Below are positions 34,954 to 44,548 of a stretch of 64,000 nucleotides of DNA, one piece after another. How positions within the stretch are numbered: position 1 is the stretch's first letter; each line of letters begins with the position of its first letter. Origin of the DNA: Candidatus Melainabacteria bacterium (GTDB taxonomy: Bacteria > Cyanobacteriota > Vampirovibrionia > Obscuribacterales > Obscuribacteraceae); the NCBI GenBank assembly GCA_003242885.1, contig QKMZ01000006.1, positions 682,001 through 746,000 on the forward strand, in the 5' to 3' direction. Position numbers and translations under genes: made by a program. Below the pieces are notes generated by a model. The model was given only the letters and a program-made list of their open reading frames with translations. It was not told the origin of the DNA and did no database searches.

Positions 34954-35913
34954 GTGGCTTACTATTTGGCACCGATATCCTTGGGTTTGGGCGACCTGAT
35001 GGTCTCGCTTCCTGCTCTCCAAGCCTTGATTGCGACAGGTAAACCTACTTATCTGGTCAGTCGCTCGCCGATGCAAGAAGGATTGGAAGGGCGTATCACT
35101 GGTCTGGCTGGGGTCGTGCGCGAAGTCGACTTTGATCCATCGGCGCTCTCGCCAGACGACACTTTCTACAATCTGCGTAATCATCCACTCCAGACTGACT
35201 ACATCTGGGGAGCAGGCGAATTTGAACTTCGTTATCCGGGATATAAAATAACTGAAGTTTTGAAGGGCATCTGTGCAGACTTCGGGATAGAGGCAGACTA
35301 CTCTCAGCTCTTGCAATTACCTTTCAGAAAGCGACAAGAGGTCGATAACGCTGTTGTTTTCGTCCCTGGTTCTGCTGGCATAGTGAAGTGCTGGCCTGCT
35401 TTTCATTGGTTGGAATTAGCGGAGCGGCTGAAGAAGCGTGGAGTCAAATGTTTAGTTGTCGGCGAGCCTGAGCATTCTCCTGTTGTACGTGAATGTGTGG
35501 AAGGCGGACTCGCTCACATTCCGACACCGACTCTTGCAGACGCTCTCGATGTTCTGAGTTCAGCACGTTGTGTTGTTGCCGTTGACACAGGTCTGATGCA
35601 CTTGGCTTTGCAACAAGGAGTACCGACAGTTTCTCTCTTCAGATACAACGTGATGTTTCAGCGTGACTATCCTCATGTTCGCAGTTTGAGCGCACCCCGC
35701 TGCCCTCAAGAATGCACGGATGTTGAGTACAGCGGAACACCGCATAAAGTCGTTAGTTACGAGTCATTTGAACCAGACGAAAAGCGCCTGTACTGGGAAA
35801 CTTGGCAGTGCTCAAAGCAAAATTGGAAAGAGAGATGCATGGCATCGATTTTGCCTGAACACGTCCAAACAGCAATTGAGGACGTAGCTTCGCTGGTGCA
35901 AGTAAAAAAGTAG
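34954..35913 (+). CDS. glycosyltransferase family 9 (heptosyltransferase-like)
   Basis: About 319 residues of GT-B fold. The start (YYLAPISLGLGDLMVSLPALQAL) matches the GT9 acceptor-side glycine-rich loop. The second half has VVFVPGSAGIVKCWPAFHW (sugar-nucleotide binding) and CVVAVDTGLMHLALQQGVPTVSLF, the conserved D-T-G-x-x-H-x-A signature. GT9 enzymes add heptose or related sugars to envelope glycans. GTG at 34954 has GAGGAG 9 bases upstream; a longer frame from a TTG at 34903 lacks support. The oxidoreductase gene follows 14 bp later. Confidence 0.82.
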   Translation: MAYYLAPISLGLGDLMVSLPALQALIATGKPTYLVSRSPMQEGLEGRITGLAGVVREVDFDPSALSPDDTFYNLRNHPLQTDYIWGAGEFELRYPGYKITEVLKGICADFGIEADYSQLLQLPFRKRQEVDNAVVFVPGSAGIVKCWPAFHWLELAERLKKRGVKCLVVGEPEHSPVVRECVEGGLAHIPTPTLADALDVLSSARCVVAVDTGLMHLALQQGVPTVSLFRYNVMFQRDYPHVRSLSAPRCPQECTDVEYSGTPHKVVSYESFEPDEKRLYWETWQCSKQNWKERCMASILPEHVQTAIEDVASLVQVKK

Positions 35914-35927
35914 GCGGGGGGATCAAG

Positions 35928-36851
35928 TTGTCTGATAGCAGCCATAATTATGACTTAGTAGTCGTCGGCGGCGGCCCCGCTGGTATCAGCTGTGCGTTGG
36001 AATGTCATGAAAATGCGCTCGATGTTGTAGTGCTGGAACGCGAAAAACGTGTCGGTGGGCAGCTTCCGCAAATACCTAGTCCAGTTTATAACTTTGCGGC
36101 CGGTTTTTTTGAAAACGGCGAACAAATGCGCGACCAGATGGAAAAGGTTGCACAAATGTTTCTCACCGACCGCGTAAAGACTGGATGCGAAGTCTTAAGT
36201 GTAAATCTTTCCAAAAAAGAAGTTGTAACCAGCCAGGGAACTTACACTGGAAAGACTATCCTGCTGTCCACCGGGTACCGTGTAAGACGGCTTGAGATGG
36301 CTATCCCCGATGAGTATGCAGGAGATGTTCTTTACCGAAGTGGAATTCATCGCGAAGAATTAAAGGGCAAAGAGGTAGTGATAATTGGCAGTGGAGACAG
36401 CGCGGTCTTCACCGCTCTAGATTTGGCTGAATACTGCTCTCACATCACAGTGTTGGCTCGCAGCAACATGTTTAAGGCGCGACCGGATATAGTGGCACGG
36501 ATGCACGACAGCAAAATAATTGAAGTCCACACCAACTCGGTTGTCACTTCACTGCGCGGCAATGGAAAACTTGAATCGGTTATCGTGTCCAATGAATCGA
36601 CTGAATTTGAGGTCAAATGCTCTAAGGTCATTGCGAAACTTGGTTACTTGCCTAATACCGAGTTGTTCAGCGAGCAATTAGAAAGTTCTCGTGGACATAT
36701 AATTGTAAATCCGCAATTTGCCACTTCAATTGATGGTGTTTTCGCCGCAGGTGATATTGCCCAGCCGGGCTATGACCGTGTCGCTTTTGCCGTAGGAAGC
36801 GGTGTCATGGCAGCTCGTTCAATCAGAGTTGTTCTTGGGCAAACACCATAG
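35928..36851 (+). CDS. FAD/NAD(P)-binding oxidoreductase, thioredoxin-reductase-like without CxxC
   Basis: 307 residues with both nucleotide-binding motifs (VVVGGGPAGISCALE at 11-25 and VVIIGSGDSAVFTALDLAE near 148) and the FAD-closing GVFAAGDIA. The redox-active CxxC that thioredoxin reductases carry in the NADPH domain is absent; YRSGIHREELKGKE occupies that stretch. By family knowledge, CxxC-less forms include ferredoxin- or flavodoxin-NADP reductases. It starts at a TTG after GGGGGGA, 14 bp after the GT9 gene, so the two are probably co-transcribed. Confidence 0.85.
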   Translation: MSDSSHNYDLVVVGGGPAGISCALECHENALDVVVLEREKRVGGQLPQIPSPVYNFAAGFFENGEQMRDQMEKVAQMFLTDRVKTGCEVLSVNLSKKEVVTSQGTYTGKTILLSTGYRVRRLEMAIPDEYAGDVLYRSGIHREELKGKEVVIIGSGDSAVFTALDLAEYCSHITVLARSNMFKARPDIVARMHDSKIIEVHTNSVVTSLRGNGKLESVIVSNESTEFEVKCSKVIAKLGYLPNTELFSEQLESSRGHIIVNPQFATSIDGVFAAGDIAQPGYDRVAFAVGSGVMAARSIRVVLGQTP

Positions 36852-36909
36852 ATTGCCTTAAGAATTAGATGCTGTTCACAGATTGGTCACTCGTGGCGTT
36901 GTATTGTAA

Positions 36910-37602
36910 ATGAGCAATATCTGCATAACGAGTACAGACATGGAAGCTACAGTAACAGTTTTGCCTTGCACATTGAGAAGAAAGCCAGAGGATTCGCCTG
37001 CGACAAAATTCGCATCGGCGGTTCCGGAAGGCAGCCTTGCGCGTGAAGTTGATCTGGCGAAGATCGAAACAGCCGTTGAAATGATTCTCGAAGCAATCGG
37101 TGAGAATCCAAAACGAGCTGGTCTGATCGACACGCCTCAGCGTGTAGCACGCCTGTATCAAGAGCTGTGCTACTCGACTGGTATCGATGCGGCGTCAGAG
37201 ATTAGCTGCAAATTTCAGGAAGAAACCGAAGGACTTGTTCTAGTAAAAGACATTGAATTCACAAGTCTGTGTGAACATCATCTGGTTCCATTTACAGGTC
37301 GAGCACATGTTGCTTACTTGCCTACAAACGGTGTCATAACGGGTCTGTCTAAACTCGCCAGAGTAGTCGAACTGACCGCTCGTCGTCTGCAAGTTCAAGA
37401 ACGAATGACCGAAGAGATTGCTGACGCCGTCGCTAAGGGAATTGATGCGCAAGCAGTGTGTGTTTGGGTTGAAGCCGAACACATGTGCATGTCGATTCGC
37501 GGTATCAAAAAGCCTGGTGCCAAAACAGTCACTACTGCCTTCCGCGGTCTATTCAAAGAAGACCAGGCAATGCGCAGCGAAGTGCTTTCCTACTTGAAAT
37601 AA
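36910..37602 (+). CDS. folE: GTP cyclohydrolase I
   Basis: 230 residues. Zinc ligands are in SLCEHHLVPFTG and the Cys of EHMCMSIRG; RVARLYQEL and GLSKLARVVELTARRLQVQERMT fit the family. It opens GTP to dihydroneopterin triphosphate, the first step to folate and other pterins. An ATG at 36940 could be the start instead; neither has a strong site. The N-terminal 35 residues are poorly conserved. Confidence 0.95.
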   Translation: MSNICITSTDMEATVTVLPCTLRRKPEDSPATKFASAVPEGSLAREVDLAKIETAVEMILEAIGENPKRAGLIDTPQRVARLYQELCYSTGIDAASEISCKFQEETEGLVLVKDIEFTSLCEHHLVPFTGRAHVAYLPTNGVITGLSKLARVVELTARRLQVQERMTEEIADAVAKGIDAQAVCVWVEAEHMCMSIRGIKKPGAKTVTTAFRGLFKEDQAMRSEVLSYLK

Positions 37603-37636
37603 CAGACTTCAATCCTTAACCGGGAATTGCTTTTGT

Positions 37637-38857
37637 TTATGCTTCCACTCCCCATTGAAGCAGGTGTTTTACGCTGCCAACATCTTGAACGAAGTCCACG
37701 TAATGAGTAGAGCCGTCTTCAGTAATTTGAATTTTTTCGTTGTCGACTGCAAGCAGTTTGACTCCATGCATGCGTAGAACATCACCTTGCGTTCTTGCGA
37801 AGTTGAATGCGAATTCTACTTGTTGATCCGGTGGAAGCTTGTCGAAGTATTCAGATAACTGTGCAAAATTTCGTTGGAAATCCAGCGCTGGATCATGATG
37901 ATCGGCGTTGTTCCAGCGAAGATCGTCACCGTCGCGCCCGCCAAGACCGGCTGCTACTTTCGAATTCCAAAAGTTGGGAACTTGCCCATCATTCGCTTTG
38001 GTACGCATAAACTTGGTAAGGTCGATTTCTTTTGGAATTCCATAGTGAGCTTTGAACTCTTCTTGGCTTAATGCAATATCGGCGCCTTCAACTCGGAAGT
38101 GATCTGCAGGAGCGTTGGGACTAGTGATTATGCGTGATGGTTGCTCAACCTCTTGTCGCTGATTTTGAACCTCAGTAGGTTTTGTCCAGACCATATCATT
38201 ATTGTTGCTTGCATATTCTCTGTCCCGCTGCTGGCGCTCGGCGCGAATGATGCGGTCGTTGTCTCTGTTAGCCATGACAAAATAGGCCATGTCGCTGTAA
38301 GAAATCTCTTTGTGACCGTCCATGCGCGAGATTTGCTTGAAGTTATTTTTGATCAGCATAAGGTCTGCCAACTCTTGCTCTGGAATGAGATGGCCAACGC
38401 GCTCAATATAGTTTTTCAGTTCTCTTTCGCTGATGCGGTCGTTGTGTTTGCCACTATTGATGAAAGGTCCATGTTTATCTAGAGTCGACATCAACTCTCT
38501 TGAAGTGCGGAACAAGTCGACATTTTCTTGTTGCCCATATTCCCTGTCTGCGCGATAAGTTCGGTCACGAAAGTGTCCTCTATCGCCAAAGTGTCCTCTG
38601 TCTCCATGGTCGTACCGGTCGTTGGAAAAGTCGATAGAGAAATCGTCTCTAATTTCGGGTTGTCTTCTCCAAAAGTTGCGGTCGACGCCGCCGCGTCCAA
38701 ATGTTTGCTCGACAATATCAGCAAAAACGTTTTCGACAGCCTCGTGTGGAGCGAATCCCCTGTTCAGCTCCTGAATAGGATCATGTTCGCGTAATGTCGA
38801 ATGAATCTCTTCGACTGCGCGTATAGGGTCTGGCCTGAAGTTTGGCAAAGAAACCAT
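37637..38857 (-). CDS. uncharacterised hydrophilic protein with EF-hand-like stretch
   Basis: 406 residues, no signal or membrane segment. Residues about 75-110 are rich in Arg, Asp, Gly and His (DRGHFGDRGHFRDRTYRADR). Around 128-155, DKHGPFINSGKHNDRISERELKNYIE resembles an EF-hand loop and exit helix, but the loop is longer than the canonical 12 residues. The C-terminal 120 residues look globular. GGAG lies 8 bases before the ATG. No family is recognised; calcium binding is only a possibility. Confidence 0.6.
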   Translation of the reverse strand: MVSLPNFRPDPIRAVEEIHSTLREHDPIQELNRGFAPHEAVENVFADIVEQTFGRGGVDRNFWRRQPEIRDDFSIDFSNDRYDHGDRGHFGDRGHFRDRTYRADREYGQQENVDLFRTSRELMSTLDKHGPFINSGKHNDRISERELKNYIERVGHLIPEQELADLMLIKNNFKQISRMDGHKEISYSDMAYFVMANRDNDRIIRAERQQRDREYASNNNDMVWTKPTEVQNQRQEVEQPSRIITSPNAPADHFRVEGADIALSQEEFKAHYGIPKEIDLTKFMRTKANDGQVPNFWNSKVAAGLGGRDGDDLRWNNADHHDPALDFQRNFAQLSEYFDKLPPDQQVEFAFNFARTQGDVLRMHGVKLLAVDNEKIQITEDGSTHYVDFVQDVGSVKHLLQWGVEA

Positions 38858-39112
38858 GGGGTGGGCTCCTTGTATCTAGGGTGTTAGTAAATGTTGCCTG
38901 GGAGGAACTTTTTAGAGTTGCGAAGCTCAATAACCAGCAAACGAGGGAACCTGGTTTGCACATCCCAGTTATAAAGGGGGCGGGGCGGCAAGATGTTATC
39001 AACTTGTGAACACCCTCGATATGGTAAATTTCTACAGCGAAAGGTTCGCCTGACGAGGTTTTGCGCTCTTTGAGCCCAAAGCCCTATTTAGTTCTTTCTG
39101 GAGGGATTTGAG

Positions 39113-39694
39113 ATGGTACTTGTGAATTCAACAATGAGAGAACTTGGGTCTTCTGCTCCGGACTTTTCTCTTCCCAGCGTGACTGACGGTAAAAGCTATA
39201 GCTTGAGCTCATTTGCGGATAAAAAGGCGCTCCTCATCATTTTTGCTTGCCGTCACTGCCCTTATGTCGTGCACATCAAGGACGAGCTGGCTAAGTTGGG
39301 CAATGATTATGCCAACGAAGATATTGCTATCGTTGCCATATCGTCAAATGACGCTGAGAATCACAAGGATGACGCGCCGGACAAACTGAAAGAGTTTGCG
39401 CAAGAACTAAAACTGACCTATCCGTTCCTCTACGACGAATCTCAGGCTGTTGCGAAAGACTACACGGCTGCTTGCACGCCCGATTTCTTTCTCTACGATG
39501 AAAAGCGCAAACTTGCTTACAGAGGGCAACTGGATGGCTCGCGTCCAGGCAATAGCATCCCAGTAACCGGTGAAGATTTGCGCGCCGCAATTGATTGCGT
39601 ATTGAAGGGCAATCCTGTTTCGGCTGACCAGAAGCCGAGTGCCGGGTGCAATATTAAGTGGAAAGCCGGGAACGCTCCTGCTTACTTCGGTTAG
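39113..39694 (+). CDS. thioredoxin-fold peroxiredoxin-like protein (AhpC/TSA family)
   Basis: 193 residues with the redoxin start (APDFSLPSVTDGKSYSLSSF), an active CRHCPYV (Cys-x-x-Cys, near 46-49) and the cis-Pro region ACTPDFFLYD. Redoxins of this type reduce peroxides or protein disulfides in the cytoplasm. GGAGG lies about 8 bases before the ATG. The C-terminal GCNIKWKAGNAPAYFG is a common ending of this subfamily. Confidence 0.88.
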   Translation: MVLVNSTMRELGSSAPDFSLPSVTDGKSYSLSSFADKKALLIIFACRHCPYVVHIKDELAKLGNDYANEDIAIVAISSNDAENHKDDAPDKLKEFAQELKLTYPFLYDESQAVAKDYTAACTPDFFLYDEKRKLAYRGQLDGSRPGNSIPVTGEDLRAAIDCVLKGNPVSADQKPSAGCNIKWKAGNAPAYFG

Positions 39695-39857
39695 AGAGTT
39701 TTCTGGCTAAATTCGCGCTCTACTCATACAAAGTAAAAATCTTGACATTCGGAAACTATTTGGTCTGTGACACAGTCACCGACTCGTGCGACTATTAGTT
39801 ATGACCGAAGAATGAGTTTTATGGCTCTCGCATCTGGAGGTGCGGAAAGCTGCTTTA

Positions 39858-42140
39858 ATGAATTTCGCCCGGATTCCCCAAAAAATGGCATTGAGCGAAT
39901 GCACCAAGCCGAAACATTCATTTGTTTCTATGGCAGCAAGTGTTCAGACAATATTGGCGATTTTTCTGACTTGCACGATGCTTTCAAGTTGTGGATTTCT
40001 GCAACACAAAGAAGCCATAAAGATCGACTACGAAGTCCAAGTTACTGACCCCAGCGTCAAGCGACTGACAGAGGTAACTTCAAGTATTAGGCTGGTAGCA
40101 AGCGGAGAGTTTACTCCTGGCACTTATACGATTGGAAAAACCCCGGTTTCCATTCCGCCGAACACGAGCTTTGAATTGAAGTTGGCAATGCCCGTCACGG
40201 ATCCAAAGGTTATTTCGGCTCACGACGCCACAGGGACATTCACTGTCAGCCGCCCCATCAGTGTCATGGCAGTCCCTGTACCGCTGACAATTTCTCTCTA
40301 CAAAGGCACCGTCAGTGGTGAAGTCGATCTGGTTCGCGGTCTGGCTGCCTTCTTTATCAATTTGCTCCAAGTTGGTGTCATTAGTGGTGATACGCACCAG
40401 ATGATACACAGCATGAAGATTCATAAGGCTGAAATGGATCTTCGTCCTGGAGCCGTTTTGCGCTTTGGTCCTAAGGCTGTGATTGTTGGTCCTGATTCAT
40501 TTGTGTCCTTGACCGATGTATCTGTAGATCGACTTCTAAACTATCAAGCGAAGTGCAAAATCAACGTCAATTTTGCCAAACATTGTAAATGGATGGGTAA
40601 AAGAGTTGACACCGAATTTGATGGCGGCAAGGCCTCTGTTGAGGGACGTGCGATAAGACGTGGTAACCAGCTCACTCTGTCAATCCTACCCGAATCTGAG
40701 AAACCTTCTGAGATTGTGTTGAGGACTTGCAAGTTTAGCTTTGGCAAATTCAAACGTTGCCACGCCATTAGTGATGAATGCGTTTTGCATTTAAAGGAAT
40801 ATTCTTTGCGGCACACGACCGGCAGTGAAGATGACAGCATGCACCTTCTTTCCGCAATGGATTTAAAAGGCACGAATCTCAGACTGAAGACCGATATTCA
40901 TCAAACGGATGCATACTTTCCGGACACAGTGCCTGCCATGTTGCAGGTTGATTTGACGCCCGGCAGCGATGCTTCTACCCACTTCTCGACAGAGGGCGAT
41001 GCCATTGCAGAGTCCGGGACAATCACTATCTCTAAAAAATCGACTCACCTGACTTTGTATTTGGGCAATACCAAAATCGGGAAGGTGTCTTACGATAAAT
41101 TCGGTTCTCTTGCGTTTGTCCTCGAGAAGGGAACCTCGAAGTTGAAGCAGTTGGATTGGCAAGGCAATAAGAGTAAGTTTACGCTCACAACCGCCAGCGA
41201 TTCGACGCTCACTTTGCCGAGCAGCATGCTATTGGAAAAAACCGAAAGTACAGAGCCGACCAAATTAAAGTTGCCTCTTGTTGTCGAGTTTGGCGAAGGA
41301 GAGTTGCGTACGCCCAAGAGTGTTATTCAACTTGCCGATTTGAACGGAAAACTCTTTCTCAATGTCGACAAAGAAGTACAGCTCAATAGTTCGGTAGACT
41401 TCACGATTCAACACTCTAAACTTCTTGGTGCAGAGGACGTTGACGTAAAAGTTAGAGGAATCGACCTTTCTATGGTTCAAAACCGCGCTAACTTGCATCT
41501 GAATTCTTGCAATTTAGTACTGCCAGAGAAAGCGCTTGCAGAAGCAATTTCAAAACGAATTCCTGATCACCTCAATCTAGATTTGGATAAAACGATTTCA
41601 GAAGATAAGCGTTGGCGTTATCGAAACGCGAAAGCCAAGTCGGTAAAAATCGATGATCTCGTAATTTCTGATATGAAGGCAAAAGGCTCTGGTTCTCTTT
41701 CTTTTACTGCGACTGGCAATGCTGTAATTGAAGGCACCGTTGAAAAAGGAAATATCATTCTCAAAACTGATAATTGGAAAGAATGTCCCTGGACCTTGGA
41801 AGCTGAGTTGACTGGGGAAGGATTTGTCAAATATGCGATTGTTGGCGACACAGATTCTTCGAGAAGTCGCGTCAAATATAATTTGACAATGGATTTGCCT
41901 TTGCCTGCGAATATGCGCCTGGACTGGAGCAAAGTTACTAGCGGTTTGCTCCGTATCGCCGAGCGAAGAATCATAGTGAAGCGACTGCGCAAAGTCACTG
42001 TGCCGGTTTCCCACAAGGGTGAGATTGACTTGTTTGAAGCAGGCGATTCGCGCTGGAAGAATTTCAAGTTGACGAATGTGGCGATCAAAACCAAAGGCGA
42101 TGATATAAACATCGACTTCACTGCGGACGCAGTCTTTTAG
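39858..42140 (+). CDS. large putative lipoprotein, beta-rich
   Basis: About 760 residues. A hydrophobic stretch ending in LSSC (near 45) looks like a lipobox, so the mature protein may be lipid-anchored. The rest is dominated by alternating strands with many Lys/Thr/Asp and no recognised domain. It resembles in style the AsmA/translocation-module or LptD-accessory beta-groove proteins, but no specific motif supports that. Start uncertain: 39858, 39885 and 39930 are ATGs; 39858 has GGAAAG 8 bases upstream. Converges with the ATP-grasp gene. Confidence 0.6.
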   Translation: MNFARIPQKMALSECTKPKHSFVSMAASVQTILAIFLTCTMLSSCGFLQHKEAIKIDYEVQVTDPSVKRLTEVTSSIRLVASGEFTPGTYTIGKTPVSIPPNTSFELKLAMPVTDPKVISAHDATGTFTVSRPISVMAVPVPLTISLYKGTVSGEVDLVRGLAAFFINLLQVGVISGDTHQMIHSMKIHKAEMDLRPGAVLRFGPKAVIVGPDSFVSLTDVSVDRLLNYQAKCKINVNFAKHCKWMGKRVDTEFDGGKASVEGRAIRRGNQLTLSILPESEKPSEIVLRTCKFSFGKFKRCHAISDECVLHLKEYSLRHTTGSEDDSMHLLSAMDLKGTNLRLKTDIHQTDAYFPDTVPAMLQVDLTPGSDASTHFSTEGDAIAESGTITISKKSTHLTLYLGNTKIGKVSYDKFGSLAFVLEKGTSKLKQLDWQGNKSKFTLTTASDSTLTLPSSMLLEKTESTEPTKLKLPLVVEFGEGELRTPKSVIQLADLNGKLFLNVDKEVQLNSSVDFTIQHSKLLGAEDVDVKVRGIDLSMVQNRANLHLNSCNLVLPEKALAEAISKRIPDHLNLDLDKTISEDKRWRYRNAKAKSVKIDDLVISDMKAKGSGSLSFTATGNAVIEGTVEKGNIILKTDNWKECPWTLEAELTGEGFVKYAIVGDTDSSRSRVKYNLTMDLPLPANMRLDWSKVTSGLLRIAERRIIVKRLRKVTVPVSHKGEIDLFEAGDSRWKNFKLTNVAIKTKGDDINIDFTADAVF

Positions 42141-42159
42141 TGTCAATACTAAGCCAGAC

Positions 42160-43317
42160 CTAAGCGCGCTTTTGAATAGACTCTGCCGCTTCGATAAGCG
42201 GCTCGAGTTTTTCATGCCTGAGCATATATCCGTAATTGCCTATTGCTGGTGCAAAGATTGAATCAATTCTTTCGTGATGCACTATCAAGTCTTTGTGTTT
42301 ATCAACAGCTTCATTGTGATCGAGAGCGTAGGGAATGTGATCTTTGCGACCGACATAAATTACAAAGTACTTGCGCTCGCTCAACGGTTTTGAAATGCCA
42401 TGAACCTGCATTTGAGCCCAGGCATCATAGCAATCGAAATCGAAAATGAAATTGAACATGTCCAGTGTCAATCCGCCTGGCGGGCGCATGTTCACTTCAA
42501 GCGGAACGACTGCATTGTCTTTGAGGAAAAACTCGAAGTGGAAGAATCTTCCCCTCACGTCAAATGCTTTGAGTATTGCTTTGCCTGCGTTCTCGAGAAA
42601 CGGCTCTATTTCACGTACGCAGTAATAATAGATGTCGGAATTCTCGTTGACTGCATCCATGACGCCTTTGTTGTAGCGCAATGAGGATGAGAAAATCAGC
42701 TCGCCGTTTTGATCGACCAACCCGTCATAGCTCACAATTTGACCGGTGACGAATTCTTCCAGGATGTAGTCGGTATTCGGCTTTCCTCGCAAGAAAACGT
42801 TGATGCAATCTTCGCCTTCCAGCTTGAATGTTGCCGCCGCACCAACGCCGTTGTCAGGTTTTGCGATAACCGGAAATCCAACTTCTTTGATGAAATCGCG
42901 AACCTCTTGTTCTGTCTTGCATACTCTGCCGCGGGCAGGATTGAGATTAGCTTGGTGGAAAATCCGCTTCATCTCGGACTTCTTCTTCACGTTGTAAATT
43001 TGGTCCATATTGATGCCGGGAATGTTGAAGTCGGTGCGCAAGCGAGCTTCTGTTTCCAGCCAATATTCATTGTGTGAATCAAGATGGTGCAATTTGCCGT
43101 AGCGATGAGTGAAGTATCCCATCGCGCGCGTTAGCTGATCTTGATCGTGCATGTCGTCGACTTTGTAGTATTCAGTCAGGTTGCATTTCAGATCATGGCT
43201 GAGCGATTCGAATGGCACGTCTGAAAGTCCCAAAACTGTTGCTCCGGCATTCTTAAGTCTCGAAGCAAAGTTTTGAAAGTTGGGTGGAAAATGCGGGCTG
43301 AGAAATACTGAGTTCAT
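42160..43317 (-). CDS. ATP-grasp carboxylate-amine ligase-like protein
   Basis: 385 residues with an N-terminal Rossmann-like region (about 1-100) and an ATP-grasp core: KPDNGVGAAATFKL, YILEEFVTGQIVSYDGLV, and metal-binding FEFFLKDNAVVPLEVNMRPPGG. No carboxylase biotin site. It faces away from the esterase at 43567, and both starts share a 250-bp region, so they may be co-regulated. Substrate unknown. The ATG at 43317 is preferred over a TTG at 43326. Confidence 0.82.
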   Translation of the reverse strand: MNSVFLSPHFPPNFQNFASRLKNAGATVLGLSDVPFESLSHDLKCNLTEYYKVDDMHDQDQLTRAMGYFTHRYGKLHHLDSHNEYWLETEARLRTDFNIPGINMDQIYNVKKKSEMKRIFHQANLNPARGRVCKTEQEVRDFIKEVGFPVIAKPDNGVGAAATFKLEGEDCINVFLRGKPNTDYILEEFVTGQIVSYDGLVDQNGELIFSSSLRYNKGVMDAVNENSDIYYYCVREIEPFLENAGKAILKAFDVRGRFFHFEFFLKDNAVVPLEVNMRPPGGLTLDMFNFIFDFDCYDAWAQMQVHGISKPLSERKYFVIYVGRKDHIPYALDHNEAVDKHKDLIVHHERIDSIFAPAIGNYGYMLRHEKLEPLIEAAESIQKRA

Positions 43318-43566
43318 AAGTTCCAAATTGACCTATTTGTTTCGTCTGTCGCTTAATTGCATTTGCGTTTTGCGGCACGCCGGTTGTTATGTTGGCCAAT
43401 TGGCCGACACATCGCCCTTTAATCTCAGCCGATTTTATCGCAATGAGACGTCCCAGTAAGCCCTCTGGGTATACAAATCGCATAGAATAACTGCGCTTGA
43501 AATCTGTATCGCCCGTGGCCATGCTACAATCCGCCGACGGAAACCTCAAAAAAGGCGAGGACACAG

Positions 43567-44295
43567 GTGTTGCGAGAATATCACAAATGGCATAGCCCCA
43601 CGTTGAATCGGGACATGGAACTCCTTCAGTTCGGCCATGCTGGCGCTCGGGTAATTGTATTTCCGACATCCTGCGGCAGATTTTTCGACTGGGAAAATCG
43701 TGGCATGCTCAATGCAATTTCCCGCCATATTGATGAAGGTTGGGTTCAAGTTTTTTGTGTTGACGGAGTTGACACTGAAAGTTGGTTCAACACATGGGTC
43801 AATCCTACTGATAGAGCCCGACGTCACCTTCAGTATCAAGAGTATGTGATCAACGAAGTACTTCCATTTACCAAATCGAAAAACGACAACGATTTCGTCA
43901 TTGCAATGGGAGCTAGTTTTGGTGCCTACCATTCCTACAGTATTGCAATGAGATATCCGTGGAGTTTCAATCGTGTTCTTGGAATGAGCGGTGTGTATGA
44001 CGTACGAGAATGGACCAATAATGAAATGAATGATGTCATTGCCCAAGGCAGTCCCTGTGAGTATATGCTCCAGTTGCACGATGGACATCACATCGATCAA
44101 ATCAGAAAGCTCGATTTGATCATTCCGGTTGGAAGACAAGATCCCCTATTTGGAAACAACAGATGGTTTTCGCAAATTCTTTGGGATAAGGGAATTTGGC
44201 ATGCCTTCAGAGAATGGGATGGTTTTGGTCACGACTGGCCATATTGGTATGACATGATTCAGCACTATATTGGCGGCGCCGAATCGAGAGGCTAG
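43567..44295 (+). CDS. alpha/beta-hydrolase-fold esterase
   Basis: 242 residues of the small esterase-D-like group. The nucleophile is in MGASFGAYHS, the acid probably in VGRQDPLF and the base in GFGHDWPYW. These enzymes cleave esters or thioesters, soluble in the cytoplasm. The GTG at 43567 has GAGG 6 bases upstream. A terminator follows. The divergent ATP-grasp gene suggests a shared small-molecule pathway (inference). Confidence 0.82.
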   Translation: MLREYHKWHSPTLNRDMELLQFGHAGARVIVFPTSCGRFFDWENRGMLNAISRHIDEGWVQVFCVDGVDTESWFNTWVNPTDRARRHLQYQEYVINEVLPFTKSKNDNDFVIAMGASFGAYHSYSIAMRYPWSFNRVLGMSGVYDVREWTNNEMNDVIAQGSPCEYMLQLHDGHHIDQIRKLDLIIPVGRQDPLFGNNRWFSQILWDKGIWHAFREWDGFGHDWPYWYDMIQHYIGGAESRG

Positions 44296-44333
44296 GTCGC
44301 CGAAAACCTAGACTGTGAGTTAATTTCAAAATT

Positions 44334-44372
44334 GAAAAGAGCAGCAAGGTTTGTGAAAGCTTGCTGCTTTTC
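44334..44372 (+). terminator. terminator of the esterase gene
   Basis: GCAGCAAG pairs with CTTGCTGC across an 11-base loop, flanked by AAAAG and CTTTTC, about 38 bp after the stop. Confidence 0.75.
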
Positions 44373-44548
44373 GCATCTGGGGTGATACCACCTTTTGCAT
44401 TAATTACTAAAGAAAAATGGTAAGCTGTGCAACTTATACCGGTGTCCGTCGTCTCACTCAAAAATTCAAATCGAGAACGAAGCTTTCAAAGTATGTGCCG
44501 CGTTTTCGGACTGAGTTCGCTCATCAAAATATATCTGGAGGATTCACT

